The translations under genes were made by a program, and so were the position numbers. A stretch of DNA of 64,000 bases from Vibrio zhugei. Its GTDB lineage: Bacteria; Pseudomonadota; Gammaproteobacteria; Enterobacterales; Vibrionaceae. Each line of letters opens with the position of its first letter. Positions within the stretch are counted from its first letter, which is position 1. The stretch covers positions 558,001 to 622,000 of the forward strand of contig NZ_CP033078.1 of the NCBI RefSeq assembly GCF_003716875.1, given 5' to 3'. This document shows positions 34,829 through 50,356 of the stretch, in pieces. A model generated the notes under the pieces. It had not been told where the DNA came from. It saw only the letters and a program-made list of their open reading frames with translations, and did not search any database.

Positions 34829-35668
34829 CTAGTTTTTTCTTGCCTGTGCGAGAGAGTCACACACTTGGCGCACGGCGTTGAGTGTGCGTGGCGTTGCTCG
34901 GTTGAGCCAATCAGCATTGAGAGCCCATACATGCTGATGTTGAAAGGCCGGCAGTTCCTCATGCCAACGTTTCCATACCTGCATACTGTTCGCGTTGGTT
35001 GAGAACATCGCGGTAGGCTGCGCCAAAAGTACTTGTTCGACACTGACCTGGGGGTAAGGGCTCGGACTATTGGCAAACACATTCACGCCACCGCATAAAG
35101 CAAACACTTCACTGGGCCAACTGCCGCGAGCCATGGTGATCAGCGGCTTAGCGCTAATTTGGTAAAAATACCGCACAGGGGATGCATGTTGATAAAGGCG
35201 CTTAAGGCTGTTTAATTGGGCCATGAAGGCGCGTGCTTTCTTCTGACCTTGCTCTGGATGAGTTGCATAGTGGCTTAACTCACGAATATGAGTGGCGATG
35301 TCATCTAAATGACGAATCGAGGCGGGATAAATAGTATATCCCATTTGTTTGAGCATGCTGAGCGATTTAGGTGGGTTGCCTTCCGGCCAACTGATGATTA
35401 AATCCGGTTGGAGCGCGACAATGCGATCCACATTGATACCTTTAAAATTGGCCACGCGTTCAATCTGTTTGGCTGCGGGTGGGTAGTCACTGGACTGACT
35501 GACACCTACCAATTGCGCGCCAAGCCCAGCGGCAAAGGCAAGTTCGGTCGCATGAGGTGATAAACTGATGACGCGCTGCACAGGACTGGCACCAACGGAG
35601 CTGGACATCGCACACAGCAGCATACCCAACGCGAGCGAACCACGGCAACGGGACCAGTTATATCCCAT
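34829..35668 (-). CDS. btuF: Vitamin B12 periplasmic binding protein BtuF
   Basis: 279 residues. A signal peptide runs to about residue 27 (LALGMLLCAMSSSVGA). The mature protein is a TroA/BtuF-type two-lobe binding protein: VISLSPHATELAFAAGLGAQ, GVSQSSDYPPAA, and ALQPDLIISWPEG. It delivers cobalamin to BtuCD, which is not encoded in this window. The start overlaps the end of the upstream CobD-like gene by 11 bases, so the two are translated together. Confidence 0.9.
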   Translation of the reverse strand: MGYNWSRCRGSLALGMLLCAMSSSVGASPVQRVISLSPHATELAFAAGLGAQLVGVSQSSDYPPAAKQIERVANFKGINVDRIVALQPDLIISWPEGNPPKSLSMLKQMGYTIYPASIRHLDDIATHIRELSHYATHPEQGQKKARAFMAQLNSLKRLYQHASPVRYFYQISAKPLITMARGSWPSEVFALCGGVNVFANSPSPYPQVSVEQVLLAQPTAMFSTNANSMQVWKRWHEELPAFQHQHVWALNADWLNRATPRTLNAVRQVCDSLAQARKN

Positions 35669-36611
35669 GAAGCACCGCTGCGGTAATCAGGCTTTGTAGC
35701 ATTATCCAAGCGCAGGTTCGCCATGCCAATAAGGATTGTAACTGGGATAAGTGGATGGCTGCTGGTGCAATTCGACCGCCAATTTTACTGCGCAACGTTT
35801 TTTGTGTTCCATAAATGGCTGGCCCGCCTAAGGCCAATTCTAACTTATTACCAATAATGCACAGTAGCCAAGCCGGTCCCGGCAATGGCCAGCTCTTCGT
35901 TTGTTGGGCTGCGCGTGACCAAATGTGGCGCATGTTGCTACCAATGAGGATTAACAGACTGAATAAGCGCATTGGAATAAAATCTAATACGGCGACCACG
36001 CGAATAATCGGCAGACCAAATGGCGCGTATTGTTGGCGGCTGGGCGACCATGCGCGCGCCAACTCAGCCAGCAATCGGTAGGTAAAGGCGCCAATGCCCC
36101 CTAATACTCCGTACCAGAACAAGACGCCAATGACGTTACGACCAAAGCCCATAATCAAGGTTTCTGCACTGGCTTTGCCTAATCCGAGAGCCGATAAGGT
36201 CTTGGTCTCTCGATTGACGTAAGGCGCGAGGCTTTGACGTGCTTGTTGTTTATCAAGTGCCGATAGGGATTCGATCAATCTTTTGGATAAACTTTCTTGC
36301 GTGCGCCAATCTAATGCCAGTAATAGTAAGGCCATTTCAAACAGCACAGGCTGCCAGACCAGAGTTTTGATGGAATAGAGAACTGCAATGGTGGGAATGA
36401 TCATAAGTAGCCAAGCCAAAGTTCCATTTAGATAGGCTTGTTTGTAGTGCTCTTGGTTATTGACTTTACTTGCGAGTAATTCAGCAAACTGATGCCACAG
36501 AGTGACTGGATGAGCGGTATGCGGAATGGGAATTAACAGGTGAAAGAACAGCGCTCCCCACAATGCGAGGAGCGATCCATTAGCGTAGACAAGATGAAGA
36601 AAAGCTTCCAT
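35658..36611 (-). CDS. CobD/CbiB-family membrane protein (divergent)
   Basis: 317 residues with several membrane segments. The CobD/CbiB core is recognisable: HPVTLWHQ near 37, RETKTLSALGLGKASAETLI near 135, FWYGVLGGIGAFTYRLLAEL near 164, and a later VLDFIPMRLFSLLIL near 210. Real CbiB attaches aminopropanol phosphate to cobyrate, but this copy lacks the usual AEN...D segment after the Ala-Ser-Glu motif and reads MGFGRNVIG. AmpE, a related family, has a similar VLDWVPVRL stretch. Its place between mtnN and btuF supports a link to cobinamide salvage or uptake, but function is not shown. Confidence 0.7.
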   Translation of the reverse strand: MEAFLHLVYANGSLLALWGALFFHLLIPIPHTAHPVTLWHQFAELLASKVNNQEHYKQAYLNGTLAWLLMIIPTIAVLYSIKTLVWQPVLFEMALLLLALDWRTQESLSKRLIESLSALDKQQARQSLAPYVNRETKTLSALGLGKASAETLIMGFGRNVIGVLFWYGVLGGIGAFTYRLLAELARAWSPSRQQYAPFGLPIIRVVAVLDFIPMRLFSLLILIGSNMRHIWSRAAQQTKSWPLPGPAWLLCIIGNKLELALGGPAIYGTQKTLRSKIGGRIAPAAIHLSQLQSLLAWRTCAWIMLQSLITAAVLHGI

Positions 36612-36623
36612 GCGCGGGTCTAT

Positions 36624-37319
36624 TTATTTCATTAATTCAAGCATTTTGAAGACCATGTCTGATGAGCTTTGCGCAGCCAGAGGCAAAAATTCATCAAATG
36701 ACATTGGCGATTCTTTGTTGGCAACGTCCGAGATTGCTCGCACTACAACAAAAGGTACACCACACTGGTGACAGGTTTGAGCTATGGCTGAGGCTTCCAT
36801 TTCTACCGCAATCGCGTTAGGGAAATGTTGACGAATATAATCTTGTTGATCTTGACGGCAAACAAAGGCATCACCAGTACAGATCAGGCCGCGTACTGCG
36901 TGTTTGCCTTCGCTTTGTTGAATGGCTTGATCGGCAATGCTCATGAGTTTTTCATCGGCGTAATAAGCGGCAGGTTGACCAGCCATTTGGCCGATTTCAT
37001 AGCCAAACGCGGTCACGTCAGCATCGTGATGGCGCACTTCACTGGAGATGACCACATCGCCCATGGTTAATGAGGCATCAAACCCACCGGCTGATCCCGT
37101 ATTAATGATGACATCCGGTTGGTATTCGTTGATGAGAATCGCAGTGCCAACAGCCGCAGAGACTTTACCAATACCTGATTGCAGTAGAACCACGTCTTGA
37201 CCGTTAATCTGGCCTGAATAATAAGTGCCGCCTGCTTTGCTGACTTCAGTCACGTCTTGCATTGCGTTTTTCAAAATGGCGACTTCTTGTTCCATCGCAC
37301 CAATGATGCCAATCTTCAT
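36624..37319 (-). CDS. mtnN: MTA/SAH nucleosidase MtnN (Pfs)
   Basis: 231 residues. It opens [20 protein letters not shown] with the catalytic Glu12, and has [20 protein letters not shown] near 50, INTGSAGGF near 73, and [15 protein letters not shown] near 171, which holds the ribose-binding Glu. DVAN near 198 includes the catalytic Asp. It cleaves S-adenosylhomocysteine and methylthioadenosine, recycling SAM by-products and supplying the LuxS pathway to autoinducer-2. It heads the mtnN-cobD-btuF-yadS group. Confidence 0.96.
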   Translation of the reverse strand: MKIGIIGAMEQEVAILKNAMQDVTEVSKAGGTYYSGQINGQDVVLLQSGIGKVSAAVGTAILINEYQPDVIINTGSAGGFDASLTMGDVVISSEVRHHDADVTAFGYEIGQMAGQPAAYYADEKLMSIADQAIQQSEGKHAVRGLICTGDAFVCRQDQQDYIRQHFPNAIAVEMEASAIAQTCHQCGVPFVVVRAISDVANKESPMSFDEFLPLAAQSSSDMVFKMLELMK

Positions 37320-37388
37320 GAGGAATCTCTTTTCATTAATAGGGAAAACAGCGCTCAGTTTATCATGACCTGACGCTGCTAATCGAGA

Positions 37389-37856
37389 CTAGGGCGTCTC
37401 TAATAGTCCAGCTTGTGCCAACTTTGTTCTGAGCTGTTCGACTCGACCGCGATTACGTCCTAGATCTGGGTAAGTATCGCGGGTTTCTGAACGCACGATG
37501 AGCTGATAATCGTCCAACTTTAATTCTAGATCATCAATCGCATTAAAGAAGGATGACGTACATTCAATGCGCAGATAATCGGTATTTGAGTCGGCGACAT
37601 GCGTATTGGGCAGTGACAAAACGACCCGTTGTATGTGTTTCATCGTGACGCCAGGGCGCAGTAGAAAGGGGGCAAGATAATGGGGATCTCTGGGATCAAT
37701 CGTCGATACACAGCTAACGGCTTGTGAGTCACACAGTAAATCGGTGCGATCTTGCTCCGGCTCGCTCCCTCGACTGCACGCGACCAACAAAAAAGGCAGG
37801 ATGAGAGCGATAATTTTAGAGAATTGAACGGTGCTGGGTAGACAGTTTTGTGACAT
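37389..37856 (-). CDS. DUF1499-domain lipoprotein
   Basis: About 155 residues from the ATG at 37856. The signal peptide ends at lipobox LLVAC. The rest fits DUF1499: LLCDSQAVSCVSTIDPRDPH near 40, DYLRIECTSSFFNAIDDLEL near 98, and RSETRDTYPDLGRNRGRVEQ near 126. Its function is unknown. The frame extends to ATGs at 37880 and 37919 and no start has a strong ribosome site, so the true N-terminus is open; the mature lipoprotein is the same in each case. It lies between mtnN and gltD. Confidence 0.75.
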   Translation of the reverse strand: MSQNCLPSTVQFSKIIALILPFLLVACSRGSEPEQDRTDLLCDSQAVSCVSTIDPRDPHYLAPFLLRPGVTMKHIQRVVLSLPNTHVADSNTDYLRIECTSSFFNAIDDLELKLDDYQLIVRSETRDTYPDLGRNRGRVEQLRTKLAQAGLLETP

Positions 37857-37965
37857 TGATAGCGCCAAATTATGGATCATGATTGAAATTATAGACTTAG
37901 ATATAAAAAAAGGATCCATATTGCTATGAATCCTTATTTCTTCGTCTGTTGGGTATGGAATGAGG

Positions 37966-43859
<5,894 letters not shown>

Positions 43860-44477
43860 TGCAATTCTCCCTTCTTGCCGTCTATGTCTTCCAGACAATA
43901 AATGACTATATATTCTTATAAGTTGTAATTTTATGAGTTTTTATTGTGAAAAAATGACTAAAAAATTAACTGGTCAAATAAAATAAACGCATACTGAAAC
44001 GACAAATTATAGCTTATTGCACGAAAGGTCAAGCAGATGCTATGAAATCTCGGTTTCACTATTTTTTCTTGCTGAGTAATAAAATAATTAATATAAAATC
44101 AATTACTTAATGGATCTATTCGTAGAGGGTTGTTACATAAAAGTAACGAATATATAGGAGGGGAAAAGAGGGTGTGCTAGGCGAATGTCTTTTCAAATAA
44201 ATCATTTTCCAATGAATGTTTTGTCTGTCTCTCTATATTGTGGTCTTTTATTCTGGGTTTGTTCATTATGTTAGTGATTTTTATCAAATGTCGGCATGAC
44301 TTTGCTGTTAGGCGATTATAACCTACTGACTATAGGGTGTTATTCATTGATAAAGTGACAGGTTATGCAAATTTATTGGAGATGGCAGGACACGCGTTAT
44401 TTGTATCTCGTCAGTAGAGTGACACCAGATTGAGAGGAAGCGGATGGGCTTCCTCATCGTACCATTTTTACCCGGTA
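43860..44477. other. 618-base gap between gltB and the acetyltransferase gene
   Basis: AT-rich. It must contain the gltB promoter (minus). A hairpin GAGGAAGC/GCTTCCTC at 44436-44457 lies 21 bases past the acetyltransferase stop and may be its terminator, although no T tract follows. GTTAC/GTAAC form a small inverted repeat near 44133-44148. A 29-codon ATG ORF at 44185-44274 (plus) has only a weak ribosome site. I see no RNA gene I can support. Confidence 0.45.
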
Positions 44478-45044
44478 TTACTGCGCTTCTTCGGTAATAG
44501 GGCGTATCGCTCTGGCAGGATTACCTACCGCCACGTGGTAGGCGGGAACATCTCTCGTGACGACGCTACCTGCTCCAATGACCGCTCCTTCGCCGATGGT
44601 GACGCCAGGTAACACGATGGTTCCTCCACCAATCCAGACATTGGAACCGATAGTAATGGGTTCTGCCCAGCCAATGTGCTGGTTGCGAGTACTGGCATCC
44701 ATGGGATGATGGGCGGTATAAAATTGAACATTCGGTGCAATAAACACATTGTCGCCAATCGTCACTGGTGCGCAATCGAGTAAGGTAAAGTTAAAGTTGA
44801 TAAACACATTGCTGCCAATGGTGGTGTTAATACCATAATCGACGTTTAGACGCTTTTCTACGTGAACGTTGTCACCCATCTGACCAAATATATCCTTGAG
44901 TAAACGTTGTTGGTTTACCAAGTCTTCACGATGCAATTCATTAAATTCAGCGGCGCGAGTACGAGTGGTGTTACGGATACGAATAAGCTCCGCATCGTTG
45001 ATGGGATAATGTTTGCCTGCCAGCATGTCGTCAAATGCACTCAT
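44478..45044 (-). CDS. Sugar O-acetyltransferase (Maa/LacA type)
   Basis: 188 residues. The N-terminal maltose-acetyltransferase motif DDMLAGKHYPINDAELIRIR is followed by left-handed beta-helix hexapeptide repeats (about 65-180). The catalytic His lies in FYTAHHPMDA near 115, and IGGGTIVLPGVTIGEGAVIG is near 138-157. It transfers acetyl from acetyl-CoA to a sugar such as maltose, glucose or a galactoside; the natural acceptor is not clear. It stands alone, divergent from arcB. Confidence 0.88.
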   Translation of the reverse strand: MSAFDDMLAGKHYPINDAELIRIRNTTRTRAAEFNELHREDLVNQQRLLKDIFGQMGDNVHVEKRLNVDYGINTTIGSNVFINFNFTLLDCAPVTIGDNVFIAPNVQFYTAHHPMDASTRNQHIGWAEPITIGSNVWIGGGTIVLPGVTIGEGAVIGAGSVVTRDVPAYHVAVGNPARAIRPITEEAQ

Positions 45045-45299
45045 AGTGGGATGATTCTCTATAAAAAGGAGGAATTATTCGCGCCAGTATACAAGCTGTA
45101 CACGTGATAAACAGCGAGCTATCTCTATGTTTTAAGTGATTAAAATACTCGAAAAAATCAGCGATGGGACAGTCTAATGATGGTAAAAACGTACGTCTCA
45201 GCTTATGCTAAGGGAAATCGGTTTTCCTGTGATGCCTATCCAGACGATGTGTATTGAAACACGGTACACTGCCCCTAATTCATTCCTGTGGAGTTATGA

Positions 45300-47654
45300 A
45301 TGAAACCCATAAAAAACTTAGCACAATACTATGTTGATCTTCTGGTCAAACTCGGCATTTTACGTTTCTCCATTTTGCTTGCTTTAGCATTGGTGGCTCT
45401 TGCCGTTGTAGTTCAAGTGGGCATTACTCTGGCATTGAAGGGCAGCGTCGATAATATCGATATTGTTCGCTCGGTTTTTTTTGGTCTCTTAATTACGCCA
45501 TGGGCGGTCTATTTTTTGTCTGTTGTGGTCGACCAACTGGAGGAATCAAGACAGCGTTTAGCGAAACTGGTTTCAAAACTGAAGGATATGCGCTCACGAG
45601 ATCAAGTCCTCAATCAAAAACTCCAACAGAACATTGTGAAGTTAAATCAAGAAATTGAGGAGCGAATTAAGGCCGAAGAAGCTCGTGAGATGGCGATGCT
45701 TGATTTAGAAAATGAGGTGCGTCAGCGCGAGAAAACCCAGTTGGATCTCGCGGAAAGTACAGCGCTCTTACGCTCATTCATCGATACCTCGCCTGACCTC
45801 ATTTATTATCGCAATGCACAGGGGGTTTTTTCCGGTTGCAACCGAGCCATGCAAGAACTGACCGGACGAAAAGAAAGCGAATTGGTCGGGCTCACTCCAT
45901 GGGATGTCTATAGCGAAGAAATTGCCAAACCGATTGTCGAAACTGATCAAGAAGTATTTAACAATGATCGCGCCGTGACTTATGAGCAATGGATGGAATA
46001 TCCAGATGGTTCGAAGAACTATTTTGAGCTGCGTAAAGTGCCTTTTTACAGCAAAGAGGGGGATCACCTTGGGTTGGTAGGGTTTGGCCGTGATATCACT
46101 GAACGTAAGCATTATGAAGAATCGTTGGAGAAGGCGAGCCGAGATAAAACAACGTTTATCTCGACCATTAGCCATGAACTGCGCACACCACTGAATGGTA
46201 TCGTTGGACTCAGTCGCATTCTGTTAGATACATCGCTGACGGACGAACAACGCAAATATATGCAAACCATCAACGTCAGTGCGATCACGCTCGGGAATAT
46301 TTTTAACGACATTATCGATATGGATAAGTTTGATCGTCGTAAATTGGAGTTGTTACCCGCACCTTTAGATTTTGAAGAATTTGTCGTTGAGCTAGAAAGC
46401 TTATCGGGATTGATGGCGGAACAAAAAGGGCTACGCTTCGATTTAGACCGATTAACCTCCCTGCCCAAATTCATCGAAGTTGATGCGACCCGCTTGCGTC
46501 AGGTGTTGTGGAACGTCATCAGTAATGCCATGAAATTCACCAAAGAAGGTGGGGTGGTTATGACCGTCAGTGCCGAAGAGCATGACGGCTATGCTGATAT
46601 CGTCATGGAAGTCGAAGACACGGGCATTGGGATACCCGAATCTGAAATCGATAATATCTTTACCATGTACTATCAAGTGAAATCTGGCAAAGATAATTTG
46701 CATGCCGTCGGAACCGGGATTGGGTTATCAGTATCACGCCAATTAATGAATTTGATGGATGGAGATATTCATGTCAGCAGTGAAGAAGGCTTCGGTAGTA
46801 CGTTCACCATCAATGTACATGTGCCGTTAGCGGAAGATCTGAGACAGACACAAGTGATGACGGAATCAGCGACACGATCATTGAATATCTTTATGGTAGA
46901 AGATATTGAATTGAATGTGACGGTGGCACAATCGTTGTTGGAAAGCATGGGACATCAAGTGACCGTGGCGATGACTGGCAAACAAGCCCTTACCGAGTTT
47001 TCTCCTGAGTTATATGATTTGGTTTTCCTCGATATTCAATTGCCGGATATGACGGGGTTTGATATTGCTCATCACTGGCGAGAGCAATATCGCCAACTGC
47101 CACCGCTGGTGGCTTTGACGGCAAATGTACTGAAAAACAAAGATGAATATATCAAGCAAGGCATGGATGATGCGATCAGCAAGCCTTTGTCCGTGAGTGC
47201 AGTGTATAATGTGCTAAAACGTATTGCCGGGCCGTTAGAGGCACTACCGGAAGATGAGCCGGACGAATCAGAAGAGCAACCTAAAATGGTGGATAACGAA
47301 ATTTCACAAAGGCTTCTTGATACAGATATGTTAGAGTCCTATATCGGTATTGTAGGGGTGCAACCGATACTTGATAGTATTGAATTATTTGAAGAAATGA
47401 TGCCTTCTTATTTGAAAGTGTTGGATTCGAATATGGTTGCCAAAGATCAGGACAATATTGTCTCTGAAGCCCATAAAATTAAAGGTGCTGCAGGTTCGAT
47501 AGGCTTAAAACATATCCAACGTGTTGCTCAGCAAGCCCAATCACCAGAAAGTCCCGTTTGGTGGCAGAATATTCGTGATTGGGTTGATGAAATCAAGAAC
47601 GAATATCAATACGATATTGAAATACTTAAACAGTGGTTAGGGCAAAGGAAATAA
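45300..47654 (+). CDS. arcB: Aerobic respiration sensor kinase ArcB
   Basis: 784 residues, a hybrid sensor kinase. Two membrane helices are at about 24-47 and 58-77, then a coiled coil (about 80-150), a PAS domain (about 150-275), and a kinase core with His292 in ISHELRTPLNG (the E. coli number), VISNAMKFTKEGGV and VEDTGIGIPE. A receiver domain has Asp578 (FLDIQLPDM), and a C-terminal Hpt domain has His725 (EAHKIKGAAGS). The phosphorelay ends at ArcA, encoded convergently 524 bases downstream. Quinone state controls kinase activity in E. coli. A small lipoprotein gene follows after one base. Confidence 0.96.
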   Translation: MKPIKNLAQYYVDLLVKLGILRFSILLALALVALAVVVQVGITLALKGSVDNIDIVRSVFFGLLITPWAVYFLSVVVDQLEESRQRLAKLVSKLKDMRSRDQVLNQKLQQNIVKLNQEIEERIKAEEAREMAMLDLENEVRQREKTQLDLAESTALLRSFIDTSPDLIYYRNAQGVFSGCNRAMQELTGRKESELVGLTPWDVYSEEIAKPIVETDQEVFNNDRAVTYEQWMEYPDGSKNYFELRKVPFYSKEGDHLGLVGFGRDITERKHYEESLEKASRDKTTFISTISHELRTPLNGIVGLSRILLDTSLTDEQRKYMQTINVSAITLGNIFNDIIDMDKFDRRKLELLPAPLDFEEFVVELESLSGLMAEQKGLRFDLDRLTSLPKFIEVDATRLRQVLWNVISNAMKFTKEGGVVMTVSAEEHDGYADIVMEVEDTGIGIPESEIDNIFTMYYQVKSGKDNLHAVGTGIGLSVSRQLMNLMDGDIHVSSEEGFGSTFTINVHVPLAEDLRQTQVMTESATRSLNIFMVEDIELNVTVAQSLLESMGHQVTVAMTGKQALTEFSPELYDLVFLDIQLPDMTGFDIAHHWREQYRQLPPLVALTANVLKNKDEYIKQGMDDAISKPLSVSAVYNVLKRIAGPLEALPEDEPDESEEQPKMVDNEISQRLLDTDMLESYIGIVGVQPILDSIELFEEMMPSYLKVLDSNMVAKDQDNIVSEAHKIKGAAGSIGLKHIQRVAQQAQSPESPVWWQNIRDWVDEIKNEYQYDIEILKQWLGQRK

Positions 47655-47655
47655 T

Positions 47656-48105
47656 ATGAAGACATGGGTCGCAATAGTTTTAGCATTCGCGCTGTCGGCG
47701 TGTTCTTTTTCACCACAAGTGGATTGGAAGCAGGGTAGCTTAGCGGAGTTAGCAAAGATTGATACTCAACTGAAAAGTAATTTGTGGACCGATCAAATGC
47801 CGAAAATGGCCAAAGATACGGTGACTAAAAACTTAAATGGCACATTGACGTTAGAAACCTCTGGAAGCTTGCCCGCTGATCTAACGGTGAAAAGAATCGT
47901 CTTCAAACAAGGGGATTCGACTTGGAGTATCGATGGTGACACGGTGGAACTGCGTACTCAAAGTGAAAATGTCTGGGAAGCCGTTTTTGAAAGTGGCATT
48001 GAACTGAATTTGGATCAGCCAGTGTCGATTGCTCTCGCGCTTGATGACGATGGCAAAGAAGTCTGGCTCGTTGAGCATCATGTCGGTATCGATAAAGTTT
48101 ATTAA
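47656..48105 (+). CDS. Small lipoprotein of unknown function behind arcB
   Basis: 149 residues. The signal peptide MKTWVAIVLAFALSAC has lipobox LSAC (Cys16). The rest is predicted soluble and beta-rich, with no family I recognise. It starts one base after the arcB stop behind AAAGGAAA, so it is almost surely co-transcribed with arcB; whether it affects ArcB is not known. It is a periplasmic or outer-membrane-anchored protein by its Ser17, which does not give the Asp+2 inner-membrane retention signal. Confidence 0.8.
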   Translation: MKTWVAIVLAFALSACSFSPQVDWKQGSLAELAKIDTQLKSNLWTDQMPKMAKDTVTKNLNGTLTLETSGSLPADLTVKRIVFKQGDSTWSIDGDTVELRTQSENVWEAVFESGIELNLDQPVSIALALDDDGKEVWLVEHHVGIDKVY

Positions 48106-48130
48106 GATGACATCACTCACCGCTTGATAT

Positions 48131-48159
48131 AAAAAAACCCGTCGAATGACGGGTTTTTT
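48131..48159. terminator. Bidirectional terminator between arcB unit and arcA
   Basis: AAAAAACCCGTC pairs with GACGGGTTTTTT around GAAT. The T tracts on both strands serve the arcB-lipoprotein transcript (plus) and the arcA transcript (minus). Confidence 0.88.
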
Positions 48160-48178
48160 GATGAATTAAGCCATCAGC

Positions 48179-48895
48179 TTAGTACTCTAAATCACCACAA
48201 AAGCGGTAACCTTCACCATGAATGGTGGCGATGATTTCAGGCGTACCCGCGACAGACTCAAAATGTTTGCGAATACGTCGAATAGTGACATCGACGGTAC
48301 GATCGTGAGGCTTGAGATCGCGACCTGTCATTTTTTTCAATAAGTCTGCTCGTGTTTGGATCTTACCGGGATTTTCACAGAAGTGTAAAAGCGCACGGAA
48401 TTCAGAGCGCGGTAGCTTGTAGCTTTCGCCGTTAGGATTGAATAATGAGCGACTATTAATATCCAATATCCAACCATTGAATTCATACTTTTCAACACTG
48501 TGTGCTTCTTCTTGCGCTTCACCGGCGTTCATCGAACGGTTCAACAAATTACGTGCACGAATGGTTAATTCACGCGGATTGAACGGTTTGGTGATGTAAT
48601 CATCAGCGCCGATTTCTAAACCAAGTATTTTATCAACTTCATTATCACGACCGGTCAAGAACATGAGCGCGACATTGGCTTGTTCTCTTAATTCACGAGC
48701 GAGCAAAAGTCCATTCTTTCCTGGTAAGTTAATATCCATAATGACCAAGTTAATAGGATGTTCTGACAGCAAGGTATGCATGTCTTCACCGTTACTTGCC
48801 TCAAAAACAGTGTATCCCTCTGCTTCGAAAATACTCTTAAGAGTGTTACGAGTCACTTGCTCATCTTCAACAATAAGAATCTGCGGGGTTTGCAT
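48179..48895 (-). CDS. arcA: Two-component response regulator ArcA
   Basis: 238 residues. The receiver domain (1-120) has the acidic pair in VEDEQ and phospho-acceptor Asp54 in [12 protein letters not shown], with [20 protein letters not shown] and [16 protein letters not shown] after it. The OmpR-type winged-helix domain covers about 135-235 ([18 protein letters not shown]). It represses aerobic and activates anaerobic genes. It faces its kinase gene arcB; in E. coli the two are far apart. An FNR-like box lies 234 bases upstream of the start. Confidence 0.97.
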   Translation of the reverse strand: MQTPQILIVEDEQVTRNTLKSIFEAEGYTVFEASNGEDMHTLLSEHPINLVIMDINLPGKNGLLLARELREQANVALMFLTGRDNEVDKILGLEIGADDYITKPFNPRELTIRARNLLNRSMNAGEAQEEAHSVEKYEFNGWILDINSRSLFNPNGESYKLPRSEFRALLHFCENPGKIQTRADLLKKMTGRDLKPHDRTVDVTIRRIRKHFESVAGTPEIIATIHGEGYRFCGDLEY

Positions 48896-49128
48896 TAGCG
48901 GTACCTAAAATTGTGAATAAACTGTGCTGATAGAACGCTAGCTGAAACAATATACTACATCATAGTGAGTGAAACGTTGCCCGATAACAAGAGCTGGAAA
49001 CGATATAATACATGTCATATGTGCTCATAGAAGTTTGGTCATATGAGTTTGGCTATCAGTCTTTTAGAGCGATTCTATATTGTTAACAGCATGCTAACAA
49101 CGACCAAATGTTAATTCTCAATGCTTTG

Positions 49129-49142
49129 TTGATTTACATCAA
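49129..49142 (-). promoter_or_regulatory. FNR box upstream of arcA
   Basis: TTGAT-TTAC-ATCAA matches the FNR consensus TTGAT-N4-ATCAA at all ten fixed positions. E. coli arcA is activated by FNR when oxygen falls, so a site here makes sense. The nearest minus-strand -10-like element (TATAGA) places the box about 68 bases before the start. The site is symmetric and could also act on a rightward gene. Confidence 0.6.
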
Positions 49143-49366
49143 GAGATGTAAGCTAATCGTTATGAATCGCATTTCATTGATGTAATCGAGTTGTTATCAA
49201 ACGTGGTGTTCCTTTGCCTTACTTGTCTGATAAGCCATTGATTGCGTAGATATTAGAGGATGAGTAATTATTATTTTTTGATAATAATGCGATAACTAGA
49301 CAGATTTTTTTTCATATAGTGAGAATAGAACAGTTTTTCATCATGTACTTCATAGGGGAAGCCGTT

Positions 49367-49474
49367 ATGATGGATGTGACGACCTTGTTAATGATGATTC
49401 TATTGTTATCGCAGTCGACAAGTTTTTACCAAAAAATTAAGTCGGAATTAAATATAACATTATGTTTTTATTAA
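49367..49474 (+). CDS. Possible 35-residue hydrophobic small protein
   Basis: ATG to TAA, 35 codons. A GGGGAAG ribosome-like site lies six to nine bases before the ATG. Residues 4-15 are hydrophobic (VTTLLMMILLLS), followed by a polar part with two Lys. It lies in the arcA-rraA-like gap and matches nothing I recognise. It may be chance. Confidence 0.22.
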   Translation: MMDVTTLLMMILLLSQSTSFYQKIKSELNITLCFY

Positions 49475-49585
49475 AAATAACCTTTTATCGTCAATCACGT
49501 TATGGGGTTATTGGTTGATGTTTCCTGTCCGCCTGACAGGCTGGCATTTTTAAAATATGACAATAATTGAACTCAAGGAGGAAGA

Positions 49586-50077
49586 ATGAGCGACATTACA
49601 CCAGATATCAGTGATTACTATGGTGATACCGTAAGCGTTCTGGAGCTACCATTGCAGAATTATGGACAACGTTTTGCCTTTTGGGGGCAAATTGTGACGG
49701 TTGAGTGTTATCACGATAATTCGAAAGTTCGAGACATGCTTAATCAAAATGGTAAAGGTAAGGTGTTGGTAGTGGATGGCCATGGCTCGTGCCAGCGAGC
49801 GCTAATTGGTGATCAAATGGCACTTAAAGCGATGGAAAATGATTGGGAAGGTATTGTCATTTTTGGCGCTGTTCGCGATGTTGTGACTCTTTCACAGATG
49901 GATATTGGTATTCAAGCTTTGGGTACTTGCCCTGTGAGAAGCGAGAAGTTAGATGCGGGCATTGTCAATCAAAAACTGGCGATGAACGGGCAAACCGTTT
50001 TTCCTGGTGATTATCTGTATGCCGATTGGAACGGCATGTTAATTTCAAAAACTGAGTTAGATCTTTCCGTTTTGTAA
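49586..50077 (+). CDS. RraA-like protein (RNase E inhibitor / HMG aldolase family)
   Basis: 163 residues, RraA fold. [20 protein letters not shown] near 65-85 and [11 protein letters not shown] near 91 hold the family's G-X20-R-D metal and substrate motif (Gly of GDQM, then Arg-Asp). The family includes RraA, which inhibits RNase E, and HMG/CHA aldolases. It is similar to RraA over its full length, but a second, true rraA elsewhere is possible, so no symbol is given. GGAGG lies before the ATG. The thr operon starts about 280 bases downstream. Confidence 0.8.
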   Translation: MSDITPDISDYYGDTVSVLELPLQNYGQRFAFWGQIVTVECYHDNSKVRDMLNQNGKGKVLVVDGHGSCQRALIGDQMALKAMENDWEGIVIFGAVRDVVTLSQMDIGIQALGTCPVRSEKLDAGIVNQKLAMNGQTVFPGDYLYADWNGMLISKTELDLSVL

Positions 50078-50356
50078 TGATAGAGAGGCATTCCGGCTTG
50101 GTCGGTTTGCGTGGCTGTTAATGGTGTTGTTAGATTACTTAATCACGACTAAAGCCATTTTTTGCATAGGTTAATCACTATCTCGTATTTATATTCATTC
50201 CTATACAAAAATATCAGAATGCCTCTACCTGCGATTACGCTCAGAAAAAAAAGTATTTTTTCGTTGACTTCAACTAGAAAAATACGGTAAACGTAGTAAA
50301 TAGCAAACACGAACACAAAGACCAGAATAATTATGTTATCTCTCAACGCAGCCGTA

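Larger units (their letters stand above)
48896..49585. other. 690-base gap between arcA and the RraA-like gene
   Basis: It contains the arcA control region (FNR-like box at 49129-49142, a minus-strand -10-like TATAGA at 49074-49079), two CATATG sites about 20 bases apart near 49017 and 49040, and a 35-codon ORF at 49367-49474. The remainder is AT-rich, with nothing I can support. Confidence 0.5.
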
